Of a DNA stretch of 64,000 nt, positions 7,988-16,863 are shown piece by piece. The DNA comes from Enteractinococcus helveticum (GTDB lineage: Bacteria; Actinomycetota; Actinomycetes; Actinomycetales; Micrococcaceae), in the NCBI RefSeq assembly GCF_020742345.1, contig NZ_DYXC01000028.1, forward strand, positions 1 to 64,000, read 5' to 3'. Every line of letters starts with the position of its first letter. Position 1 is the first letter of the stretch. The notes under the pieces are model-generated. The model saw nothing but the letters and a program-made list of their open reading frames with translations. It was not told the origin of the DNA and did not search any database. The translations under genes were made by a program, and so were the position numbers.

Positions 7988-8599
7988 TTATTCCTGGTCT
8001 GTGTCTTCTGGTGGGTGGTTGTGGAAGTAGTTGTCACCTGGGATGACTTCACGGTCTGCTCGGCGTTGACGCTCTTCTTCCTGCAAGTCAAGATCGTAGC
8101 CAGCAACACACTTACCCACAGCTCCCACTTCGTACATGTCATCGCCTGGGATCTTTGTTAGAAAGCTTGCTCTAACAACCGGTCCGCCGGTGGCATACAC
8201 CCGCGGTGAGACGACGTCTTTGTGAACAACGCGGACGTCCATCCCGAGCTTCTCCCAATGATCGGCTACTTTTTGTGCATCGGCAAGCAAATCACCTGAG
8301 CGCTGCGCAGTGAGTAAGTTGTAGGAGTAGCTAGCGCCCTCTTCCCCCTCTGAGGAGCGGCAGAATCCAGGCCACGGGGTCCCGGAAGACGACTCCCAAT
8401 TGTCTGAGTCCAGTAATTCCGTGGTGGAGGTGACCAGATCGATGGGGTCTTGGCGGGCTTGTTCCACGGTGTAATCGTTTGTCATGGGCTCCTCTGAGGT
8501 TTCGTTACTCGCATCGGGGGCGGTGCTGCATCCTGTTATTCCCAGGGTAAGCAACAGGCAAATACCACCAACCAGGATACGCTGCAGACCAGTTCTCAA
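7988..8599 (-). CDS. Lipoprotein, paralog B
   Basis: A 203-aa lipoprotein with signal QRILVGGICLLLTLG and lipobox ITGC. Its mature domain is the same as paralog A (EQARQDPIDLVTSTTELL, ESSSGTPWPGFC, VYATGGPVVRASF, IPGDxY, HPPEDT). It is transcribed first and followed 3 bp later by paralog A. A large hydrolase gene lies just upstream on the same strand (8669-10675), so the three may be one transcription unit. Confidence 0.8.
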   Translation of the reverse strand: MRTGLQRILVGGICLLLTLGITGCSTAPDASNETSEEPMTNDYTVEQARQDPIDLVTSTTELLDSDNWESSSGTPWPGFCRSSEGEEGASYSYNLLTAQRSGDLLADAQKVADHWEKLGMDVRVVHKDVVSPRVYATGGPVVRASFLTKIPGDDMYEVGAVGKCVAGYDLDLQEEERQRRADREVIPGDNYFHNHPPEDTDQE

Positions 8600-8668
8600 A
8601 CTGCGATTATGGGGTGCTATGGGAAACTCCTGGGACGTAGTGTTGGCGGCAGGTTCGGTGCCTGGAGG

Positions 8669-10675
8669 TTAGCGTACGGGTGGAATGGGTATTGGCGAGG
8701 AGCCGTCTGGTTCGGGCATCGGTAATCTCACTGGGAAAGGGTTGGTCGCCTCATCATATGCGTACTGGAGCTTTTGGATGGTTTCGTTGACCTCAGCCAA
8801 CCCTTCCTGAAGCGGGGTCGGGCCCTTGTCAATATAGGGACTCATCTCGTCCAGCTCACCGTTCAACGCGTAGCCCACATTGTCCAGATTTTCGGTATCC
8901 ACATCATAATGCCCTGCCCCATCCTCACCATGCCCAGCCAAGGCTCCATGCTGGGTGGTCGGCAGCCCAACATCCTCAGTCCCAGTATCGCTGCCATACG
9001 AGGTCGCCCCAAACGCTGGAGCCATAACATCCGTGGTACGTACCTTACTCAGGTCACGGCCCATCCAAGCAGCGTTATCACCGTCTACATCCGGCAGGAA
9101 ACCAATACCATCTTCCAGGCCAATAATAGTGCTACGGATTCGGATGGCATAGACGTTGTCGGCATTAAGTTGGCTGGCGTGGGTGATCTGACTCTGCATC
9201 CCAGGTGTGGCAACAAAGAACACATTGTCAACGTGCACCCCGGGTTGAGTGATCGCATGAGCAAGCGTGGGACCGCCGTAAGAGTGGGCCTTCCCATTAA
9301 GCTGGGGCGCGTCATCGGCACGGACGGCTTGGACACCTCTGAGACTCTCCGCGAGACGCTCGCCACCAACAGCAGCGCGTTGATTGACCAGGACGTCAAA
9401 GGAGTTCCATGACAATGGAAGCGGCATTGGAGGCGTTTCATAATCCATCCATGCAACCGTGGCCGCATCGTCACTCCGAGAGATCGACTCATGGAGGTTA
9501 TTTGATGCAGTCATCCACTCTCGCATATTCGCTGTAGTGTTGCCCATGCCGGGCACGTTATAGGTGACCTGTGTAGCAGTATCCATATCGCCCAAGGCAA
9601 TCGCCGCTAATGGTGGGTGCCCGAATTCGTACGAGACCAGGGAGGTTGTGCTATCCCCGAAGTCCTTCGTCGATAGTGTCTTGAGCTCACCCAAGGTGGT
9701 TTGCAGCCCGGTGAGCTCGTCCAAACGAGCCAACAGATCGTCGTGTTGCTCGAGCCATTGCCGATCGTTTTGCCGATGATTCAGGCTGATGTTGGGAATC
9801 ATATTCTGGCCAACGTTGTGCGGGGCCTGTTGCTCGTGCCAGGCAATCCGCTCCCTGAGTGTTTCGATACGCTTGGCGACTCCAACCATGTCACGATTCA
9901 GCACTATTTGATTTGCTCTAGCCCGAGCGGCGTACGGGATCCCCTCAAGGTTGCCAAAGATCTGCGGTAACGCGTGCACGACCGTGTTCTGCTGGCCAGA
10001 GCCACCGGGGGTTAGGCCGTGCCACCACTCATTAATGGTCACCGGATCGATCAAGTGCAGCTGGTTGGCTAAGGCCGGAGACGACTCGAACAACTTGGCC
10101 AGTTGCTCTTGGTCGAGACGCTTGAGGGCCTTCAACAGTTGTTGGTCAGACATCGCCGGGACTAGAGCTGACACAGCCATGCCATTCAACACGGAATCCA
10201 GCAGCCCCACCCCGCCGGCGACCTCAAATGCATCAGCAATGTAATCGATCCATTGGGCATCGGTTTCACATTCAACAAGATAGTCTGCAAACCCGTTCAG
10301 CAAAGTAAACGTATCGACAGTAACCCAGGAACAGGTAGCACGGAATGCCGACCAGGCCGACTGCAGGGTTGAAAGCTCTTCATCCAGGATCCGGTTACAG
10401 CTTTGACTCGTGGCCACAAACTCGCGCAGCAGATTGGGGCGGGCAGAACTGGTGTCTTCCGAGCTTCCGCCGCTAGTACGGATCCTGCCCCTCGGTTCGA
10501 AGTTTGCCGTGATTGTGGGTGGGGTAATTGGGGTTTCCGATGGCTTATTCATCCACCGGTCAACGGTGGGCGCCCCTTGGGCAACAAAGGGATTCAGCCC
10601 CGATGCAGCACCACCCGTAGTAAAAGCATCCCACAGTGGCTGGCGCTGCTCCCACAGTGGCTGGCGCGTTCCCAC
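8669..10675 (-). CDS. Alpha/beta hydrolase, DUF1023-like (C-terminal part of a frameshifted gene)
   Basis: The 668-aa frame carries, in its C-terminal half, an alpha/beta-hydrolase domain with nucleophile elbow KAHSYGGPT (GxSxG-like; Ser within HSYGG) as in the DUF1023 family of actinobacterial hydrolases. A long helical region precedes it. The N-terminus (GTG start, MGTRQPLWEQRQPLWD) is unnatural: it starts inside a 21-bp tandem duplication, and the frame immediately upstream is closed by TGA. The expected N-terminal WXG-like helical domain is in another frame (10594-10971). Either the gene is frameshifted or the two products are made separately by coupling. Confidence 0.75.
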   Translation of the reverse strand: MGTRQPLWEQRQPLWDAFTTGGAASGLNPFVAQGAPTVDRWMNKPSETPITPPTITANFEPRGRIRTSGGSSEDTSSARPNLLREFVATSQSCNRILDEELSTLQSAWSAFRATCSWVTVDTFTLLNGFADYLVECETDAQWIDYIADAFEVAGGVGLLDSVLNGMAVSALVPAMSDQQLLKALKRLDQEQLAKLFESSPALANQLHLIDPVTINEWWHGLTPGGSGQQNTVVHALPQIFGNLEGIPYAARARANQIVLNRDMVGVAKRIETLRERIAWHEQQAPHNVGQNMIPNISLNHRQNDRQWLEQHDDLLARLDELTGLQTTLGELKTLSTKDFGDSTTSLVSYEFGHPPLAAIALGDMDTATQVTYNVPGMGNTTANMREWMTASNNLHESISRSDDAATVAWMDYETPPMPLPLSWNSFDVLVNQRAAVGGERLAESLRGVQAVRADDAPQLNGKAHSYGGPTLAHAITQPGVHVDNVFFVATPGMQSQITHASQLNADNVYAIRIRSTIIGLEDGIGFLPDVDGDNAAWMGRDLSKVRTTDVMAPAFGATSYGSDTGTEDVGLPTTQHGALAGHGEDGAGHYDVDTENLDNVGYALNGELDEMSPYIDKGPTPLQEGLAEVNETIQKLQYAYDEATNPFPVRLPMPEPDGSSPIPIPPVR

Positions 10676-10971
10676 TCAGTCAGGTCATCAAGGCGTTGCT
10701 GTTCCTTCTGGGCTTGAGCCTTTGCGGTGCTGATCTGTGTACTCAGACTCAACAAGACATTGACTAACACATTGGCGTCAGTGACCGCATCATCAGCGGC
10801 TTGAATAAAGAGTTCCTTGTACGCACCAGCGAAATCTTGAAGCGCGTGTTCAACGGCATCCGAACGTTCCTGACGCTGCCGCTCTACCCGCTCCTGCGCT
10901 TGCTCGAGGGCCTTAATTAAATTGTCTGCAGCAGTCTCATCAAAAGGAAGAGTACGCACAAAAACCTGCAT
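10594..10971 (-). CDS. WXG100-like helical N-terminal part of the hydrolase gene
   Basis: A 125-aa frame: a short strand-like start (MQVFVRTLPFD) and then long amphipathic helices rich in Glu, Gln and Arg (LEQAQERVERQRQERSDAVEHAL) up to DDLTEWER. From there the sequence degenerates to SHCGSSASHCG, the out-of-frame reading of the 21-bp repeat, while the next frame resumes RQPLWD of the hydrolase. Helical domains of this kind usually precede DUF1023 hydrolases in one polypeptide, so this is most likely the first part of the same gene split by a +2/-1 shift near 10664-10670. Confidence 0.6.
   Translation of the reverse strand: MQVFVRTLPFDETAADNLIKALEQAQERVERQRQERSDAVEHALQDFAGAYKELFIQAADDAVTDANVLVNVLLSLSTQISTAKAQAQKEQQRLDDLTEWERASHCGSSASHCGMLLLRVVLHRG
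10630..10671. repeat. 21-bp tandem duplication at the frame junction
   Basis: Two head-to-tail units begin CCCACAGTGGCTGGCGC, at 10630-10650 and 10651-10671. In the hydrolase frame they encode two RQPLW repeats. The duplication itself preserves frame; the shift lies in or beside the CGCG at its upstream edge. Confidence 0.85.
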
Positions 10972-11137
10972 CTCCGAAAATATCGTAAAGTTTGTGTGAT
11001 CCAGGCGGAGAGATCGACACCACGATTAGCCTGGCAGTGTCAGCTGAGCAAGTCAAATCACCCACTGAAGTTCAGCATGAGAATACGGGGTCACAATGCG
11101 CTGTGTTTCCATCCAGGCAGGTAAGGGGTTGATGAGG

Positions 11138-11485
11138 CTATTTGAGTTCCTCCACAATGCTGTTGCCTGTTTCAGGCCGAGACTCCCAGGCCCATGACTC
11201 ATGCAAACGCACACGACCGTCGTCAAGAATCTCTACGGTTGAATCGCAAACTCCCGTGGACGTTTCTTTGCTGGTGCTCAGATGTGCATAGCGGAAGTGC
11301 AGCTTCTCGCCGCGGCGGGTGCCCATCAGGTAACCACGAATAATTGAGCCGCCTGAGTATTCAGCCCAAATAATGTCTTGGTCCTGGTGATAGGTAAAGA
11401 TCGTTGATTGCCCGACTTCACCGGTCGATGAGTTCTCTACACCAGCAAATATTCGCCCCTCGAGCGATACAGCTTCAGCATCCAT
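11138..11485 (-). CDS. Small conserved-type protein of unknown function, 115 aa
   Basis: A compact soluble protein predicted to be mostly beta-strand (GRIFAGVENSSTGEVGQSTIFTYHQ, IIWAEYSGGSIIRGYLMGT, KLHFRYAHL, GRVRLHESWAWES). This alternating pattern is that of a family often mislabelled N-acetylglutamate synthase in databases. No enzymatic motif is evident. It stands alone between the hydrolase and metallophosphoesterase genes, all on the minus strand. ATG start at 11485. Confidence 0.7.
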   Translation of the reverse strand: MDAEAVSLEGRIFAGVENSSTGEVGQSTIFTYHQDQDIIWAEYSGGSIIRGYLMGTRRGEKLHFRYAHLSTSKETSTGVCDSTVEILDDGRVRLHESWAWESRPETGNSIVEELK

Positions 11486-11544
11486 GGCCTCACCCTAACA
11501 GCAAATAAGGTAGTCAAAGCTGACGATGCCCTTGGGTTGCGCCG

Positions 11545-12141
11545 TCATGCACCGCCAGTGTTGTCCGCCTCTAATAGAGCCATCACCTCGTGTAGTTTTG
11601 CTGGCCTGCCCCAGGCATCCCAGGAAACACATACCTGATTTGGTCGGGTCACATCCGTTGGTGTTGGTTGGTGAGTGTGACCGTGAATGAGCGGGAGCCC
11701 ATAATCGCGTAGTCGCCACTGGTTAAAGCGCTGCTCTACCGTGTGGTCGCCCTTATACGGGAAGTGGGATAGCAAGACATCACCACGATTGTGCCGGATC
11801 TTGGCAAAGGGCTGCACCGAGGTAAATACTCCGAAATATTTTGACTGTTCTTTATGGGCATGCCGGTGCATGGGATGACAGGTGTCATGATTGCCTGGAA
11901 CGAGATGCATGATAACCCCGGTCTCAAACTGAACGTGTTGAAGCAAGGAAAGCGCATGTTCACGACGGGAGCTCCACCCCATTAAGTCACCAAGAATCCA
12001 TAGCGTGGAATCTTCGAGCACGGTGCTGATCACGGTTTCCACGATCATGTCATCGTAGTCATGCACATTGCTGTAGCCGCGATTTCTGGCGACAAGTTCG
12101 TCCCCTAAATGCAAGTCAGCGGTGAAATACATTCTGCTCAT
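11545..12141 (-). CDS. Calcineurin-like metallophosphoesterase
   Basis: A 198-aa protein with all the metal-binding motifs of the superfamily: DLH (residues 9-11), GD (51-52), GNHD (83-86), SHFPYKGD (from 125) and GHTH (154-157). It belongs to the short single-domain group predicted to hydrolyse phosphodiesters or phosphomonoesters with a dinuclear metal centre. Cytoplasmic; no signal peptide. Substrate not inferable. The 460 bp upstream contain a candidate RNA on the opposite strand. Confidence 0.88.
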   Translation of the reverse strand: MSRMYFTADLHLGDELVARNRGYSNVHDYDDMIVETVISTVLEDSTLWILGDLMGWSSRREHALSLLQHVQFETGVIMHLVPGNHDTCHPMHRHAHKEQSKYFGVFTSVQPFAKIRHNRGDVLLSHFPYKGDHTVEQRFNQWRLRDYGLPLIHGHTHQPTPTDVTRPNQVCVSWDAWGRPAKLHEVMALLEADNTGGA

Positions 12142-12358
12142 GTGGTGATTCCTTCGCCACGATCGTGGCGCGCTTCTGGCACCACGGTATTGACTCTATT
12201 CTCCGACATTGCTGTCAGGTACTTCTAGGCCAACGAGCATTATTCACGGGGAACGCGTTTGTTGCTGTGCTCACCAGCCCGATTGTCAGGGCGTAGAACC
12301 TGAGGGGAATACGCCACCGATGCACCACGTTTTCGATGAAATAGGACCCTGATTTTCG

Positions 12359-12387
12359 TAGACACAGTTAGCAGCATGCGGTAAAAT
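12359..12387 (+). promoter_or_regulatory. Sigma70-like promoter of candidate RNA
   Basis: TAGACA (12359-12364), a 17-bp spacer and TAAAAT (12382-12387). Transcription would begin near 12393-12395. Confidence 0.6.
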
Positions 12388-12392
12388 TATCA

Positions 12393-12522
12393 GTGAGGGA
12401 AAAGGAAATCAGAGGTGAAAATCAGATTGAGAATTCCCTCACGAAAGCCCTAACGGGTAATCGGAAAGGCCAGCGGTCACCGGAAGAAAGAAATTTTTTC
12501 CAAAGGTGACCGCTAGTTTTTT
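12393..12522 (+). ncRNA. Candidate small RNA of about 130 nt
   Basis: No reading frame is present. Starting just behind the promoter, GTGAGGGAA (12393-) pairs with TTCCCTCAC (about 12434-12442) and encloses a purine-rich loop. A small CCC-TAAC-GGG hairpin follows. The transcript ends with a perfect 10-bp stem, AGCGGTCACC (12472-12481) with GGTGACCGCT (12505-12514), and six T residues (12517-12522), an intrinsic terminator. The unit runs convergently toward the 3' end of prpC. I could not match it to any RNA class I know. Confidence 0.55.
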
Positions 12523-12544
12523 GTCCGGACTCAGGCAGAGATTC

Positions 12545-12590
12545 AAAAAGCCGCGAATCCCTGTGCTTGCAGGGATCCGCGGCTTTCAGT
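12545..12590 (-). terminator. Terminator of the prp operon
   Basis: A 17-bp stem with one mismatch (12547-12563 with 12570-12586), followed on the minus strand by CTTTTTG, 16 bp beyond the prpC stop. Confidence 0.85.
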
Positions 12591-12605
12591 ATGCCGTTAT
12601 TGGGC

Positions 12606-13745
12606 TTAGATTTCGCGCTGGTCTGGGCCGTTGTAGGCAGACAGTGGGCGAATCAGTGCGTTGTCAGCACGCTGTTCGATAATGTGAGCGGTCCACCCGG
12701 TAATGCGCGAGGCAATGAAGATCGGGGTGAACATTTCGGTGTCGAAGCCCATCAGGTGATAGGTCGGGCCGGCCGGGTAGTCGAGGTTGGGCAGAATGTT
12801 CTTGGCCTCTGTCATGGCGTTTTCCAAACCGTCGTAGAGGCCCAGGATCTCGTGGCGACCGTAGTAGTCGATCATCCGATCCAGTGCTGCTTTCATGGAT
12901 GGCACACGCGAATCACCAGATTTGTACACGCGGTGTCCGAAGCCCATAATTTTCTTCTTTTCGACCAGGGCTGCTTCCATCCATGCTTTGGCGCGTTCGG
13001 CAGCCGATTCACGGGATTCGTTTTCGTCAATACCGATGTCATGGAACGTGTGCATCACGGCTTCATTTGCGCCACCGTGCAGGTTACCCTTCAACGCACC
13101 GATTGCACCGGTGACCGCCGAGTGCAGATCCGACTCGGTTGACGTGATCACACGTGCGGTGAAAGTCGAAGCGTTGAACGAGTGCTCAGCGTACAGGACC
13201 ATCGAGACGCGGAATGCATCAACGACTTCTTCTGCTGGTTCTTCCCCGAAGGTCATCCACAAAAAGTTCTGTGAGTAGTCCAGGTCGTTGCGTGGTTCAA
13301 TAACGTCCATGCCACGACGACGGCGCTGATCATAAGCAACGACAGCGGGGAACGCGGCAAAGAGTTCTTTGGCTTTGCGCAGCTCGACCGACGGGTCGGA
13401 GTTTTCGGCGTCGTCGTGACGAGCACCGATCACCGAAACCGCGGTGCGGGCAACGTCCATCGGGTGGGCATCTTTTGGCAGCAGGTCGATCGCGGCCTTG
13501 ACAGCCGGATCCAGTGCGCGGTTGGCGCGTTCCAGCTTGATGAAGTCATCCAGTTGTTCCTGGGTTGGCAGTTCGCCATGCCACAGCAGCAGTGCAACTT
13601 CTTCAAAGGATTTTTTGCTGGCCAGATCTTGTACCGGATAGCCGCGATACAGCAGCGAGTTGGTCTCTGGGTTGACTTTGGAAATGGCGGTGGAATCGGC
13701 AACAACGCCGACTAGGCCTTTTCTGATTTCTTCAGTCATGGACAT
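12606..13745 (-). CDS. prpC: 2-methylcitrate synthase
   Basis: A 379-aa citrate-synthase fold enzyme that condenses propionyl-CoA with oxaloacetate in the cytosol. The N-terminus (GLVGVVADSTAISKVNPETNSLLYRGY) is typical of PrpC/type II citrate synthases without the extra N-terminal domain of GltA. Catalytic histidines sit in GGANEAVMHT and MGFGHRVYK. The position after prpD and prpB identifies it as the methylcitrate cycle enzyme, though such enzymes often also use acetyl-CoA. ATG 13745 has GAGGAG upstream, and a second ATG lies 6 bp inside. Confidence 0.93.
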   Translation of the reverse strand: MSMTEEIRKGLVGVVADSTAISKVNPETNSLLYRGYPVQDLASKKSFEEVALLLWHGELPTQEQLDDFIKLERANRALDPAVKAAIDLLPKDAHPMDVARTAVSVIGARHDDAENSDPSVELRKAKELFAAFPAVVAYDQRRRRGMDVIEPRNDLDYSQNFLWMTFGEEPAEEVVDAFRVSMVLYAEHSFNASTFTARVITSTESDLHSAVTGAIGALKGNLHGGANEAVMHTFHDIGIDENESRESAAERAKAWMEAALVEKKKIMGFGHRVYKSGDSRVPSMKAALDRMIDYYGRHEILGLYDGLENAMTEAKNILPNLDYPAGPTYHLMGFDTEMFTPIFIASRITGWTAHIIEQRADNALIRPLSAYNGPDQREI

Positions 13746-13760
13746 GGTTCTCCTCGGGGT

Positions 13761-14690
13761 TTAGAGGTTTTCGGCGTTGGCTTGAGTATCCAGGCCGGGC
13801 ACTTCGAAGTTGAAGATCCCGGAGTCAAATGCGTTGTAGTCCTCGTAGGCCACCAGGTCATACAGTCTGGCACGAGTCAGCATCTGATCAACATAGGCAT
13901 CCTGTGTGCCGTTAGCGGTGATCGTATCCAGGACACGCTCAGCAGCTCCCATGGCACTGCGTAGCAGCGTGACCGGGTAGATGATCATAGCTACGCCGAC
14001 GTCGGCGAGTTGCTGGCGGGTGAACAGTTCGGATTTGCCGAACTCGGTCATATTTGCCAGCACAGGAACATCGACGGCGTTGGTGATCGCTTCGAATTCG
14101 GACAGGTCCTTCATGGCTTCCGGGAAGATCGCATCCGCCCCGGCATCCACCATGGCACGTGCCCGGTCGATGGCTGCGTCCAACCCGTCGATGCCGCGGA
14201 TATCGGTGCGTGCCATGATGAGGAAGTTGTCATCAATGCGCGCATCGGCGGCAGCAGCGATTCGCTGGGTCATGGTCGCGGTGTCCACAACGGTCTTGCC
14301 ATCCAGGTGGCCACAACGTTTGGGCAGGATCTGGTCTTCGATGTGCATTCCGGCCAGGCCGGCGTGTTCCAGTTCCTGGATGGTACGAGCCAGGTTCATG
14401 GTTTCACCGAATCCGGTGTCGGCATCCACTAGTGCCGGCAGATCCGTCATGCGGGCGATCTGGCCGGCGCGGTTTGCCACCTCCGGTAGCGTGGTCAGGC
14501 CGATGTCAGGCAGGCCCAGATCATTGGCTAGCACGGCACCGGAGATGTAGACGCCGTCGAAGTTTTTTTCTTCGATCAGTCGGGCGCTCAACGGGTTGAA
14601 CGCGCCCGGGAACTGGCGCGCAACTCCGGGGGTGAGCATCTTGCGTAAGGCAACCCGCTTGTCTGCGGGGCTGACTTTTGAATACAGCAT
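13761..14690 (-). CDS. prpB: 2-methylisocitrate lyase
   Basis: A 309-aa member of the isocitrate lyase/PEP mutase family that cleaves 2-methylisocitrate to pyruvate and succinate. Visible are PGAFNPLSARLIEE, the metal-binding VDADTGFGE and the active-site loop LPKRCGHLDGK, whose Cys is the catalytic base region. The start directly abuts the prpD stop (TAA then ATG), with AAGGGA inside the end of prpD as ribosome binding site, so translation is coupled. Confidence 0.95.
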   Translation of the reverse strand: MLYSKVSPADKRVALRKMLTPGVARQFPGAFNPLSARLIEEKNFDGVYISGAVLANDLGLPDIGLTTLPEVANRAGQIARMTDLPALVDADTGFGETMNLARTIQELEHAGLAGMHIEDQILPKRCGHLDGKTVVDTATMTQRIAAAADARIDDNFLIMARTDIRGIDGLDAAIDRARAMVDAGADAIFPEAMKDLSEFEAITNAVDVPVLANMTEFGKSELFTRQQLADVGVAMIIYPVTLLRSAMGAAERVLDTITANGTQDAYVDQMLTRARLYDLVAYEDYNAFDSGIFNFEVPGLDTQANAENL

Positions 14691-16208
14691 TTAGAAGAGT
14701 CCCTTCGGTGCGTCTGCCGGATTGATGTACCCGGGTTTGGCAACCACGTTGAGCTGATCGAGTTCACCTGCTTTGAGTTCATCAAGGCGCGCAACGACAT
14801 CCAGGAAGCGTGTGATCTCCGCCTCTTCCACAATACCTTCTGCCAGGGTGCGGAATTTGTTGATGTACTGTTCGCGACCAAATGGCCGGGCCCCCAGTGG
14901 GTGGGCGTCAGCCACAGCGATTTCGTCGGTGATCACGGTACCGTCTTTCAGCGTGATCTCTACCGAGCCACCGAAGGCTTTTTCGTTGAGATCCAGCGAG
15001 TGGTAACGGCGCGTCCATTCTGGGTCTTCAACCGTGGAGACCTTGTGCCACAGTTCAACGGTGTCTGGGCGCTGTGCGCGTTCTGGCGCATAGGAATCAA
15101 CGTGGTGCCAGCTGCCGTCTTGTAAGGCAACCGCGAAGATGTACATGATCGAGTGGTCCAGGGTTTCACGCGAGGCGTTGGGGTCCATCTTTTCTGGGTC
15201 GTTCGCCCCGGTACCGATCACATAGTGGGTGTGGTGCGAGGTCTTGATCAGAATTGATTCGACATTGGCCGGATCGGTGGCCTCTGGGTGTTCTGTATTC
15301 AGTTTACGGGCCAGGTCAATCCAGGCCTGTGCCTGGTATTCTGCCGAGTGTTCCTTGGTGTAGGTGTCTAAGATGGCGCGTTTTGCTTCACCTTGTTCTG
15401 GCAGTGGGACGCTGTAGCAGGCATCCGGGCCGTCGAGCAGCCAGGCGATAAAACCGTCTTCACCTTCATAAATTGGGACCGGTGAGGTCTGGCCGCGCAG
15501 TGCACGGTCAATGGACTCCACGGCCATCTTGGCGGCGAAGGCTGGTGCGTGAGCTTTCCACGTGGAAATTTCACCTTTACGCGACTGACGCGTTGCGGTG
15601 GTGGTGTGCAGTGCCTGGCCGACAGCCTGGAAAATGGTTTCGACATCGGCACCCAGCAGGGTGCCCAGACCGGCCGCTGCGGATGGGCCGAGGTGTGCGA
15701 CGTGGTCAATCTTGTGCTCGTGCAAGCAGATGGCCTTGACCAGGTTGACTTGGATCTCATAACCGGTGGCAATACCCCGGATGAGATCGTGACCGGACTT
15801 TCCTGCGTGTTCGGCAGCTGCCAGAATTGCTGGGATATTGTCGCCGGGGTGGGAGTAGTCTGCTGCCAGGAAGGTGTCGTGGTAGTCGAGTTCACGAACG
15901 GCCACACCATTGGCCCAGGCTGCCCATTCTGGTGAAACTTTTTCTTTGATACCAAAAACTGACGCGCCGGCGCCGTTGGTGGTTGGTGCGTGGGTCACGG
16001 CCTGGGAGCGTGCAGAGATGATTGGTGCGCGGTTCAGCGATGCAACAGCAACCGAAGCGTTATCGATGATGCGGTTAATAATCATCTCTTTGACATCGTC
16101 AGTGACTTCGACGTCGTCAGCGGCGACTTTGGCAATTTTATATGCCAGTTGGTCTTCGTGTGGTAGGTTCTCGGCGGACGGGTAGACGCGTACTTCGTGG
16201 TTAATCAT
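14691..16208 (-). CDS. prpD: 2-methylcitrate dehydratase
   Basis: A 505-aa MmgE/PrpD-family enzyme that dehydrates 2-methylcitrate to 2-methyl-cis-aconitate without an iron-sulfur cluster. Family-typical stretches include AWANGVAVRELDYHDTFLAADYSHPGDNIPA near residue 100 and a C-terminal KDGTVITDE region. The ATG overlaps the end of the upstream regulator by 8 nt (ATGATTAA), with GAAGGGA upstream. It is the first enzyme gene of the operon. Confidence 0.95.
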   Translation of the reverse strand: MINHEVRVYPSAENLPHEDQLAYKIAKVAADDVEVTDDVKEMIINRIIDNASVAVASLNRAPIISARSQAVTHAPTTNGAGASVFGIKEKVSPEWAAWANGVAVRELDYHDTFLAADYSHPGDNIPAILAAAEHAGKSGHDLIRGIATGYEIQVNLVKAICLHEHKIDHVAHLGPSAAAGLGTLLGADVETIFQAVGQALHTTTATRQSRKGEISTWKAHAPAFAAKMAVESIDRALRGQTSPVPIYEGEDGFIAWLLDGPDACYSVPLPEQGEAKRAILDTYTKEHSAEYQAQAWIDLARKLNTEHPEATDPANVESILIKTSHHTHYVIGTGANDPEKMDPNASRETLDHSIMYIFAVALQDGSWHHVDSYAPERAQRPDTVELWHKVSTVEDPEWTRRYHSLDLNEKAFGGSVEITLKDGTVITDEIAVADAHPLGARPFGREQYINKFRTLAEGIVEEAEITRFLDVVARLDELKAGELDQLNVVAKPGYINPADAPKGLF

Positions 16209-16854
16209 GATGTCCCTTCGGGGTTTCAGCGTGGGTCAAAATGTGGTCTAGTGAGGCCTGTAAATGCATAATCGTGGCTGCTCTAGCGACCAGCGGATCT
16301 TTCTTAGCGATAGCTTCGGCGATTCGGGCGTGTTCCACCGCCGAAGCGGCGAGACGTTGCGGATTGTCTTTGGCCATGCGACGTACTCGTGTCAGGTGAA
16401 CTCGCAAATTTGAAAGCGCCCCGGAGATGTAACTGTTGCCGGCCGCGGAATCGATGAGCTCATCCATGGTGGCAATCAGTTGATAGTAGGTTCCGGGGTC
16501 CTCTAAAACTTGTGAGTCGCAGCTGATGGCCCGAAACTGTTGAGCCAGCGGCCCAAACTGTTCGGTCTGGTTGCTGGTGGCCGCCAGTCTTGCTGCTTCG
16601 GTTTCTAATACGCGACGTAACACGAACATATCGGCCAGATCGTCAAGCGAAACGTCCGAGACCACAGTGCCGCGGCCTCGTTGGGCTTCGGCCAAACCGT
16701 CGGCCACGAGTTTTGCAACGGCTTCGCGAACGGGAGTCCTGGAGACGCCGAGGCGTTCCGATAACTCCACCTCAGCCAAGACAGAGCCGGGTGGGAGATC
16801 CCAATTCAGAATGTCCTGCCGCAGCGCTTGGTAGGCTCGTTCACTTGCTCGCAT
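16201..16854 (-). CDS. GntR (FadR-subfamily) regulator of the prp operon
   Basis: A 217-aa regulator: winged helix at residues about 5-70 (AYQALRQDILNWDLPPGSVL, LGVSRTPVREAVAKLVADGL, RGRGTVVSD) and an all-helical FCD effector domain from about 80 with metal-ligand-type histidines (NLRVHLTRVRR, EHARIAEAI). It is the first gene of the operon and overlaps prpD by 8 nt. Two TGTATACA palindromes just upstream are the likely binding sites, so it should control itself and prpDBC. The effector is probably a methylcitrate-cycle intermediate, which is inference. Confidence 0.9.
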   Translation of the reverse strand: MRASERAYQALRQDILNWDLPPGSVLAEVELSERLGVSRTPVREAVAKLVADGLAEAQRGRGTVVSDVSLDDLADMFVLRRVLETEAARLAATSNQTEQFGPLAQQFRAISCDSQVLEDPGTYYQLIATMDELIDSAAGNSYISGALSNLRVHLTRVRRMAKDNPQRLAASAVEHARIAEAIAKKDPLVARAATIMHLQASLDHILTHAETPKGHHD

Positions 16855-16863
16855 AACTCACAG

